Source: Pseudomonas sp. BP8 (GTDB taxonomy: Bacteria; Pseudomonadota; Gammaproteobacteria; Pseudomonadales; Pseudomonadaceae). From it: a DNA stretch of 64,000 nucleotides. The notes under the pieces were generated by a model that saw nothing but the letters and a program-made list of their open reading frames with translations, was not told the DNA's origin and made no database searches. The stretch is from contig NZ_JAGINK010000001.1 in NCBI RefSeq assembly GCF_017875955.1, positions 3,874,501 through 3,938,500 on the forward strand, in the 5' to 3' direction. Positions within the stretch are counted from its first letter, which is position 1; the number at the start of each line of letters is the position of its first letter. A program made the translations under genes and the position numbers. Positions 22,867-30,742 of this stretch are shown piece by piece.

Positions 22867-24537
22867 TCAGGTGATATCGCGGTCCTTGGTCTCGGGCAGG
22901 AACAGGATGCCAAGGATCGCTGTCATCACTGCGATCACAATCGGATACCACAGCCCGTAGTAGATGTCCCCGGTGGCGGCCACCATGGCAAAGGCCACGG
23001 TCGGCAGGAAACCACCGAACCAGCCGTTACCGATGTGATACGGCAGTGACATCGAGGTGTAGCGGATGCGCGCCGGGAACAACTCCACCAGCCATGCGGC
23101 GATCGGGCCATACACCATGGTCACGTAGATCACCAGAATGGTCAGCAGGAGCAGCACCATCGGGTAGTGGATCTTGTCCGGATCGGCCTTTTCGGGGTAA
23201 CCCGCTTCCTTGAGCGCGCCGCCGAGGGTGGCAGTAAACGCATCGTTACGGACCTTGAAGTCGGCCGCCGCCAGGCTGCTGCCATCGAAGCTGGGGATGA
23301 CCCGCTCGCCGATCCGGATCTGGGCCACGCTGCCGGGCTCGGCCCGTTCGTTTTGATAAGGGATCGCGCGTTTGGCCAGGAGGGTTTTCGCCAGGTCACA
23401 AGAGCTGGTGAATTTGGCCTTGCCCACCGGGTCGAACTGGAACGAACACTGGTCCGGGTCAGCGACCACTACCACCGGATTCTGCTCCTGGGCGACGAAC
23501 ACGTCCGGGTTGCCGTACTCGGTCAGCGCCTTGAAGATCGGGAAGTAGGTCAAAGCGGCAATGATACAGCCAGCCATGACGATCTTCTTGCGCCCGATAC
23601 GATCGGACAAGCTGCCAAACACGATGAAGAACGGCGTGCCGATCAGCAGTGAGCCGGCGATCAGCAGGTTGGCGGTTTGCGGATCGATCTTGAGCGTCTG
23701 CAGCAAAAAGAACAGCGCGTAGAACTGCCCGGTGTACCACACCACCGCCTGCCCGGCGGTGCCGCCCAGCAGCGACATGATCACTACCTTGAGGTTGTCC
23801 CAGCGGGCAAAGGATTCGGTCAGCGGCGCTTTCGAGGATGTGCCCTCCGCCTTCATTTTGAGAAACACCGGAGACTCATTCAGTTGCAGGCGGATGTACA
23901 CCGAGATCGCCAGCAGCAGGATCGACAGCAGGAACGGAATCCGCCAGCCCCATGCCTCGAAGGCCTCGGTGCCCATCGCCGTACGGCAGGCAAGGATCAC
24001 CAGCAACGACAGGAACAGGCCGAGGGTCGCGGTGGTCTGGATCCAGGCCGTGAAGAACCCGCGCTTGCCCTTGGGCGCGTGCTCCGCCACGTAGGTAGCC
24101 GCACCGCCATACTCACCGCCCAACGCCAGCCCTTGCAGCAGGCGCAAGGTGATCAGGATGACCGGCGCCGCTACGCCAATGGTGGCGTAGCTGGGCAATA
24201 AGCCGACCACGGCGGTCGACAAGCCCATGATGACGATGGTGATGAGAAAGGTATGCTTGCGCCCGATCATGTCGCCCAAGCGGCCGAACACGATCGCGCC
24301 AAACGGTCGCACGGCAAAGCCTGCGGCAAATGCCAGCAAGGCGAAGATGAAGGAAGTGGTCTCGTTGACGCCGGCGAAGAAATGCTTGGCGATGATCGCT
24401 GCCAGTGAGCCGTAGAGATAGAAGTCGTACCATTCGAACACGGTGCCCAAGGAAGAAGCGAAGATGACCTTACGCTCCTCCCGGGTGATGCCGCGTTTGG
24501 GCGTATTGCCCGCCGATGTGCTGTCGATTACCGCCAT
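22867..24537 (-). CDS. MHS-family MFS metabolite/H+ symporter with large loop
   Basis: This 556-residue inner-membrane transporter starts with the MHS signature: 'SLGTVFEWYDFYLYGSLA' (about 29-46), 'RPFGAIVFGRLGDMIGRKHT' and 'RLLQGLALGGEYGGA'. These place it with ProP/ShiA/KgtP-like permeases for organic acids or betaines. Between TM9 and TM10, residues about 341-458 form a 118-residue hydrophilic insertion facing the periplasm, with two Cys (364, 380) that could form a disulfide. Typical members are about 430-450 aa. GGAGG precedes ATG 24537 at about 6 nt; the upstream in-frame extension to 24705 is rejected. Substrate unknown. Confidence 0.85.
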   Translation of the reverse strand: MAVIDSTSAGNTPKRGITREERKVIFASSLGTVFEWYDFYLYGSLAAIIAKHFFAGVNETTSFIFALLAFAAGFAVRPFGAIVFGRLGDMIGRKHTFLITIVIMGLSTAVVGLLPSYATIGVAAPVILITLRLLQGLALGGEYGGAATYVAEHAPKGKRGFFTAWIQTTATLGLFLSLLVILACRTAMGTEAFEAWGWRIPFLLSILLLAISVYIRLQLNESPVFLKMKAEGTSSKAPLTESFARWDNLKVVIMSLLGGTAGQAVVWYTGQFYALFFLLQTLKIDPQTANLLIAGSLLIGTPFFIVFGSLSDRIGRKKIVMAGCIIAALTYFPIFKALTEYGNPDVFVAQEQNPVVVVADPDQCSFQFDPVGKAKFTSSCDLAKTLLAKRAIPYQNERAEPGSVAQIRIGERVIPSFDGSSLAAADFKVRNDAFTATLGGALKEAGYPEKADPDKIHYPMVLLLLTILVIYVTMVYGPIAAWLVELFPARIRYTSMSLPYHIGNGWFGGFLPTVAFAMVAATGDIYYGLWYPIVIAVMTAILGILFLPETKDRDIT

Positions 24538-24726
24538 GGGTTGCCTCCGTCTTGTTCTTGTAGGCCGGAGTACCTCATAGATAAAACACCGCACCCTGGC
24601 CCTTGGGCTTGTTTGGATCACGGATGCGCGAAGCACGACGAAGCGAACCGCCTCGGATCGCAGCAAGGTAAGCTCAAGCATAATCGGCTTTGCGGGGATA
24701 TCCACTCGCCAGCCGGCAGGACAGTT

Positions 24727-25653
24727 TTACTCGTTGACCAAGCGCTGCAGTGAACCCTGTTCGTGGCGGGCCAAGACCCGCAGAATCTGATCGACCAACG
24801 CCCGATCGGGCGCCTCCAGGTGCAAATGATGCCCGCCCGGATGCCAGGAGACTTTCGCCTGTCGCGGCAAGGCTGCTTCACGCCGGGCGAAACCGTCGCC
24901 GGCAAACACCCCTTGGCGGCCAAGCATCAGGTACAGCGGGCAATTGACCTGGCCGAGCAGCTCGCACGCCTCACGTTCGGTCAGGGGCATGGGCTCGGGG
25001 AGCACCAGGCGCGGATCATGACGCCAGCAATAGCCGTCGCCGACCTGCAGCAGATCACGCATTGCCAATAGCCGTGCAGCGTCGTCCGACAAGCTCCCAT
25101 CGAGGCGACTGCGCCGTTGCAGCAGCGCCGCCTCAAGGTTGTCGAACTGACTGCCGTCCGGCTCGCTGAAGCCTTGCAGCCGGCTACGCCGCACCAGGCG
25201 CTTGAGCCGATAGGCCTTGGCCAGGTGCTGCACCCGCTGATCCTCGGCGACGGTAAACGGCGCGCCCATGCCGTCGAGCAGGATCATGCTGGCGATGCCG
25301 CTGGTCAATGCGGCCAGCAGTGTCGCGATGCCGCTGCCCATGCCATGGGCAAGTACGTGAAACTGGCTGAAGCCGAGGCTGTCGACCACCGCCAACATGT
25401 CTTCGGCGTGCTCCCACAGGTAATAGCCGCTGTCGTGCCGTCGGTGGTCCGACCGACCATGGCCGACCAGGTCCGGGGCGACCACGAAGCAACCATCGAG
25501 CAACGGAGCAAGACGCTCGAACGAGGCCGCGTTGTCCAACCAGCCGTGCAAGGCCAGGACCGGAATACCGTCTTCCGGCCCCCAGCTGCGCACGGCGATC
25601 TCGATACCGTCGAGATCGAGCAGGTGGTCCTTGGGACTGAACTGCGAACGCAT
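24727..25653 (-). CDS. Alpha/beta hydrolase fold protein lacking the nucleophile Ser
   Basis: This 308-residue cytoplasmic protein has the alpha/beta hydrolase layout. The oxyanion loop is 'LALHGWLDNAASF' (about 33-45), 'APDLVGHGRSDH' is at 59-70, and a catalytic-type His lies in 'GGHHLHLEAP'. The nucleophile elbow, normally GHSMG, reads A-H-G-M-G (102-106): the Ser codon position is GGC (Gly104), one base from AGC. The flanking 'GIATLLAA' helix is otherwise normal. If the call is right the protein is not a canonical serine hydrolase. It may be inactive, bind ligands only, or use another mechanism. Divergent from the NEL gene, 196 bp apart. Confidence 0.8.
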   Translation of the reverse strand: MRSQFSPKDHLLDLDGIEIAVRSWGPEDGIPVLALHGWLDNAASFERLAPLLDGCFVVAPDLVGHGRSDHRRHDSGYYLWEHAEDMLAVVDSLGFSQFHVLAHGMGSGIATLLAALTSGIASMILLDGMGAPFTVAEDQRVQHLAKAYRLKRLVRRSRLQGFSEPDGSQFDNLEAALLQRRSRLDGSLSDDAARLLAMRDLLQVGDGYCWRHDPRLVLPEPMPLTEREACELLGQVNCPLYLMLGRQGVFAGDGFARREAALPRQAKVSWHPGGHHLHLEAPDRALVDQILRVLARHEQGSLQRLVNE

Positions 25654-25849
25654 GGGCTCTCTCCCTGGCTGTTGCCTGGCGCCTGCGAGTCAGGCCGGCG
25701 ATTTACCATGGCTCAGGCAGCACCCGCCTGCTGGCCCCTGACCGACGGTGACTTGCACGTCAGCGACGCCTGCACGGCGCTACCTATGTATCGCACCAAC
25801 CCGGCGACGGTCTGGCTCCATGACCACCACATAGACCAGGAGCTCGACC

Positions 25850-28800
25850 ATGCCCCACACCCTTCCCTACCACCTCGCCCAGATCACCAGGAGTTTGCCT
25901 GCGTGGAGCAAGCAACTGCCCAAAGACCAGATCGGCCAGTTCGTGCAACGTCTGCAAAAGGACTACCTGGACAAGGACGGCAACCCCTACCACTGGTTCA
26001 CCACGGCTGCAGAGCTTGACCAGCAAGCGCTGCGCCGGGCCATTGCCCAGCGCGACGCAACGCTCCGGGATCTGCAGGCGCTATTAGCCGACCTTCAGGG
26101 CATCAGTGCGTTCTGCACGCCTTTACTGCAGCAGCGGTTGGCGATTGACGTACCGGTAACTCAGGCGCAGTACCGTTTTCAACCGACCCAGGTACAGCAG
26201 CCAGGCGGCCTGCCCTCGGGCCCTAACGTGCCGAGCGAACAACTGCCGATCATCCCCCGCGGCCAAGCGCAACTGCGCAGCTTGCTAGAAGCTGCGCTCC
26301 ACAACTTCGAAGGCCTGAGCGACACCACACGCCTGAGTGGCCTGCAAGTCAGCCGCACCGACTTCAGCGCGCTGCCCGGGCTGAACCTGACTGACTTCAT
26401 CGAGCAGTGTCGGGATCTGGATTTGGGCCAGCGCTATCAAGACCACCTGGCCAGTATTTACCACGGTACCGCCGCCGAGCAGATCCAGGCGCTGGCCATT
26501 CGGGCTCGCCGCGATGAATTCCGCGTGCAAACCCGCATCGCCAGGCTCAAGGAGTTGATTTCCTTGCCTGCTTCGGCCGCCCTGCATGCGCTCTGCGGTA
26601 ATGCACCAGCGCCCGACTACGCGCGACGTCCCTTGCGCACCTGGCAAATCACGCTGTTCGGCATCCCCATCCACGAAATGCTACTGATAGCACCGGCCGA
26701 AAACGGCAAGGATGATCCGGTCATCCTTTACTTGCCAGGCGCTGACGATCCGCTCAGGGAGTTCATTTCTTTGGGGCAAGTGTTCCAGCACATGCGCGGC
26801 AAGCTGCTTGATGAGGCTTTTCGCAAGTACTTCGTAGCCCTCGCCCCACGGGCCGTCCAGCCCGAGCTGATGACCCGCCTGAAGCGCGCGTTGTTCACAA
26901 ACGCCGACAACTCAAGCGGCGAGGAACTGATATCTCGAACCCACATCCACCTGCAAAGCTCAGACGAGCTGCTACCCAGCCAGCCATGGCAGCACCTGGA
27001 ACGCAGCCATGTCGAGCGGATCAAGGCCGATGCCCGGACAATCGCAGTGCCCACTGCCGATGTTGATGCCAGGGTACGCCTCGAGCGCCTCGAGCACTGG
27101 CTGGAGGTCGGCCTGACGCTGCTGAACGTTGCCGCCATGTGCGTGCCTGTGCTCAACCCACTGATGCTGACCATCGGTGCAGCGCAGATCATGGGCAGCG
27201 TGTTCCATGGCATCGAGGCCTGGGAAGAAGGCGACAACGCCGAGGCGCTGGCGCAGTTGCAATCAGTGCTGCTGAACCTGGCAGTCGTTGGCGCCGTGGG
27301 CGGCGGGGGGGCGGCACTCAAGGCATCGGGCTTCGTCGATGCCATGCGCAGTATTCGTATCGGTAACCGCGAACGGTTGTGGCATCCCACGCTACAGGGC
27401 TATGCAAGCCCGATTGAAATTCCCGCCCTGCAAAGTCCGGATGCGCGCGGCCAGTACCACATCGACGGGCGCACTTACGCGCGGATCGACGGCACGCTTT
27501 GCGAGCAGTTCCAAGACCACGACGGTACCTGGCGAGTTCGCCACCCGCAGGCGCCGCTGGCCTACGCCCCGCCGCTGGCCGATAACGGCGCCGGTGCCTG
27601 GCGACTGGCCGACGACTCGCCGCTGGAGTGGGATCGGCAAACATTGCTGCGCCGCCTGGGCCGGCTTGATGACGATCTCAGCCAGCAAGCACTGGAGCAT
27701 GCCTGGCGCAGCGGCCCGTTCGACGACGGTGTGCTGCAACGGCTGTATCTGTCCGGGACGAAGCTGCCCGCCGCATTCGAAGATGCACTGGCGCGGCTCA
27801 AGGCTGAACGCCAGGCGCGCCTGATGATCGAGCATGTACGCCATGCCCGCCCGCTGGCCGCCTACAAGAACTTTGCCGTACCCGCACTGGTTGAACTGCC
27901 AGGCTGGCCTGAAAACCATGTCATCGAAGTATTCCATGGCCCCGAGCGCTGGGGGGAAGCCACGCGCTATGGCCGGCTACCTGCACAGTCGGGCGATGTA
28001 TTCGTGCAGATCAGTCGCACCGAACTGGACAACGGCGAGCTGGCAGAGGCTGTCCTCGCTCAGCTGCAGGATCCGGCCGTTTTCAGCGACACGTCACTAG
28101 CGCCCAACGCGCGAAGCCAGGCGCTACAGAATCGGTTGGCAGACCACCTCGAGCAACGACGTCAGGGTATAACCCAGAGCCTCTATCAGCGCCAGCAACC
28201 CGCACCGACAGCTGCCGGAACACGACTGAGCGGACAGTTCCCAGGCCTGCCGTCGCTGATCATCGAAGAAGTGGTCAGTCATGCGTCTGTGCTTGAGCGC
28301 CAGCAAATAGCGTCTGCATCTGCACGCATTCCCTTGCGCGTCCTGGAGGAAGCACGTCGCTTGCAGGCGCAGCTGCGTCTTGATCGGGCGATCCTTGGGC
28401 TGTACCAGCCAGCACTGGCCACTGCCGACAGCGACCTGTTGATCGAGGGGTTGCAAGCCGACAACCCAGGGCTGAGTGGCGAGTTGCTGTTCGAGGCCGC
28501 CGCCAATGACCGGGCGCAGGCGGCGCGGCTGATCGGTCAGCAACCCATTCAACCCGGCTACCGCTCGCCGTTGCGCCTGAGCCATGGGCGTCTGGGCTAT
28601 CCACTGAGCGGTCGCGGGGTGCCAAGGCGCACCGGCACCGCCCCAGCTCGACGCCTGCAAATGTTGTATCCAGAGCTGGATAGCCATCAGCTCAGTGAGC
28701 TGCAGGTTGAGCTTGCCCAGACAAACGATATCGCCAACGCCATCCGCCAGCTGGAGACTGAGCGCAGCGTGCTTGAGCAGGGCCTCAGACGCTGGGTGGA

Positions 28801-30739
28801 TGCAGCGGCGGACATCCTCGAGCGGGAAGAACGCCAGCAGTGCGCCGAAGTGCTCCGGCACGCCTGGCGTCGCGAGGGCGGTAACACTCGCGACAGCCTG
28901 ACCCTGGAGCGCATGCGCCTCGCAGAACTGCCGCCACTGACAGCGCGCTTTCCCCACATTCGCTCACTCAACATTGAAGCGCAGGTACTTGAACGGGTTG
29001 AAGGACAGTTTCTCGCTTGCTTCCCGAACCTTGAAAGATTGCACGTCACCGGCAACCCCCGGCTGGATGCCAACGCATTGATCCAGGCGCTGCTAGCAAC
29101 GCCCAAGCTGACTGAACTGTCGATCACTCAAACCACGCTGACGACCCTGTCGAACGAGGCACGGCATGTCCTGCGCATGATGCCCCGGCTGCGCCGACTC
29201 GACCTGCGCCGAAACAGCATCCAGCTCAGTGAGGCCGACATCACCCTGCTGGGGAGCCTGCAGCTTGAGCAACTGGTCCTTTCCAACAACCGCATCGCGC
29301 TTGATCAGACGCTAGCGCAACGGTTTCAGGACATGATCCACCTGCGTGCACTCAATCTTGACTTCAACCCACTGCAGACGGCACCTGATCTACGTTACAT
29401 GGCCCGTCTCAGCGAATTGTCGATGAGCCATTGTGACCTGCAGGCCTGGCCCGACGGCCTGACCACCTTGATGAGCCAGCCGCAGTATCAGTTGCGGACC
29501 CTTGAGTTGTCGTTCAATCGCATCCACACCCTGCCTGACCTGGCCAGCGTGCTCAGGACCCCCTTTGCCAGAGACCTCGCGGCGCACCTGCCGGGCCGCC
29601 GCTGGCGCTTCAGCTACAACGACATGATTGAGCAAACCCGGTCACGCTTGCTCGCCACAGGGGTGAATGTCTTCGAGCACCAAGCTGAAATGCCAGACTG
29701 GCAGACCCTGTGGCGCACAGGCGCGTCTACCGCCCGAGAGCAGCTCTGGGCGTCACTCTTCGAACAGAGCGAGAACAGCGACCTGGCCGGGGTTCTGGAG
29801 CGCCTGAGCCACTCCGCCGAAGCACAGCGACAGCCTGAAGCGTTGAACGGTCGGGTGTGGAACCTGCTAGAGCAGGCTGCACAGGATGACACCCTGCGCC
29901 AAGACCTCAATGACCTGGCCCAGGCCTTTCCACCGACCTGCGGCGATGCCGGGGCCGATGCATTCAGCGCCCTGGAGATCCGCCTGCTGACCTACCACGC
30001 CAGCATCAGTGACAGCCCGGTCGCAAGTCAGCTGGCGCTGTACGGCAAACTGTATCGACGTGCTCAGGTAGACACCCTGGCCGAGCGGATCGCCTTGCGC
30101 CGCACGATCCGCAAGGCCGCGCTGCAGGAAGCCCAGGTCACTGGCAACGAAAGTAATCTGCCAGCCCTTGACCCGCTCGACGACGTTCAGGCAGTGCCAG
30201 ACGGCGACCTGATCGATGCGCTGGTGGACGACATAGAAATTCGCCTGGCCTTGCGCCAACGGCTGGCCTCAGCATTGGACTACCCGGAGCCCAGCGCAGG
30301 CATGCTGTATGAACAGACCGCACAGCTCACACCCCAGATCCTCCGCAACGTTACGGCAGAGATTCGTCGCCTGGACCTCGACCGGGATGCTCGCCGCGCA
30401 TGGATGATCGAGCAACCGAGCTGGCAGCGCACCCTTCGCCAGCAGTATGCACCGCAGTTCGAGGCGGTTACCGACTATTGGCGGGACGGGCTCGACTACC
30501 TGGACTATTGCCTCGACAAGGACGCCGAGCCCGTCACCTCGCTCTCGTCTTCGCTGGTCAAGACCCTGCAGGATGTACTGGGTCTGTCGCTGCGCGATAG
30601 CCAAGGTGCACTGCAGCGGGTCGAGCTCAACTCAGCCCAGTATCAGTTGGCGTTGGACGCCTTGCTGGCCGAGCAGAAAGTGGTCGAACAGGGACTTCTC
30701 GACAGCCTTACCCGCGGCCTGCAGACCACCTTGCCTTGA
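25850..30739 (+). CDS. DUF6543/LRR/NEL-type E3 ubiquitin ligase toxin
   Basis: This 1629-residue protein has no signal peptide. Its N-terminal half (about 20-900) resembles the DUF6543 region of large Pseudomonas toxins and contains a hydrophobic double segment (about 420-490) that could insert into a membrane. A leucine-rich-repeat array follows (about 1039-1234, 'LRRLDLRRNSIQL', 'LEQLVLSNNRI', 'LRALNLDFNPLQ'). A C-terminal NEL-like domain has Cys1364 in 'PPTCGDAGADAFSALEIR', the position of the thioester Cys in IpaH/SspH ligases (C-x-D). NEL enzymes attach host ubiquitin to host proteins. CAGGAG lies 7 nt before the ATG. There are no secretion genes nearby. The fold assignment is by motif and order; the host target is unknown. 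Confidence 0.8.
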   Translation: MPHTLPYHLAQITRSLPAWSKQLPKDQIGQFVQRLQKDYLDKDGNPYHWFTTAAELDQQALRRAIAQRDATLRDLQALLADLQGISAFCTPLLQQRLAIDVPVTQAQYRFQPTQVQQPGGLPSGPNVPSEQLPIIPRGQAQLRSLLEAALHNFEGLSDTTRLSGLQVSRTDFSALPGLNLTDFIEQCRDLDLGQRYQDHLASIYHGTAAEQIQALAIRARRDEFRVQTRIARLKELISLPASAALHALCGNAPAPDYARRPLRTWQITLFGIPIHEMLLIAPAENGKDDPVILYLPGADDPLREFISLGQVFQHMRGKLLDEAFRKYFVALAPRAVQPELMTRLKRALFTNADNSSGEELISRTHIHLQSSDELLPSQPWQHLERSHVERIKADARTIAVPTADVDARVRLERLEHWLEVGLTLLNVAAMCVPVLNPLMLTIGAAQIMGSVFHGIEAWEEGDNAEALAQLQSVLLNLAVVGAVGGGGAALKASGFVDAMRSIRIGNRERLWHPTLQGYASPIEIPALQSPDARGQYHIDGRTYARIDGTLCEQFQDHDGTWRVRHPQAPLAYAPPLADNGAGAWRLADDSPLEWDRQTLLRRLGRLDDDLSQQALEHAWRSGPFDDGVLQRLYLSGTKLPAAFEDALARLKAERQARLMIEHVRHARPLAAYKNFAVPALVELPGWPENHVIEVFHGPERWGEATRYGRLPAQSGDVFVQISRTELDNGELAEAVLAQLQDPAVFSDTSLAPNARSQALQNRLADHLEQRRQGITQSLYQRQQPAPTAAGTRLSGQFPGLPSLIIEEVVSHASVLERQQIASASARIPLRVLEEARRLQAQLRLDRAILGLYQPALATADSDLLIEGLQADNPGLSGELLFEAAANDRAQAARLIGQQPIQPGYRSPLRLSHGRLGYPLSGRGVPRRTGTAPARRLQMLYPELDSHQLSELQVELAQTNDIANAIRQLETERSVLEQGLRRWVDAAADILEREERQQCAEVLRHAWRREGGNTRDSLTLERMRLAELPPLTARFPHIRSLNIEAQVLERVEGQFLACFPNLERLHVTGNPRLDANALIQALLATPKLTELSITQTTLTTLSNEARHVLRMMPRLRRLDLRRNSIQLSEADITLLGSLQLEQLVLSNNRIALDQTLAQRFQDMIHLRALNLDFNPLQTAPDLRYMARLSELSMSHCDLQAWPDGLTTLMSQPQYQLRTLELSFNRIHTLPDLASVLRTPFARDLAAHLPGRRWRFSYNDMIEQTRSRLLATGVNVFEHQAEMPDWQTLWRTGASTAREQLWASLFEQSENSDLAGVLERLSHSAEAQRQPEALNGRVWNLLEQAAQDDTLRQDLNDLAQAFPPTCGDAGADAFSALEIRLLTYHASISDSPVASQLALYGKLYRRAQVDTLAERIALRRTIRKAALQEAQVTGNESNLPALDPLDDVQAVPDGDLIDALVDDIEIRLALRQRLASALDYPEPSAGMLYEQTAQLTPQILRNVTAEIRRLDLDRDARRAWMIEQPSWQRTLRQQYAPQFEAVTDYWRDGLDYLDYCLDKDAEPVTSLSSSLVKTLQDVLGLSLRDSQGALQRVELNSAQYQLALDALLAEQKVVEQGLLDSLTRGLQTTLP

Positions 30740-30742
30740 GTG

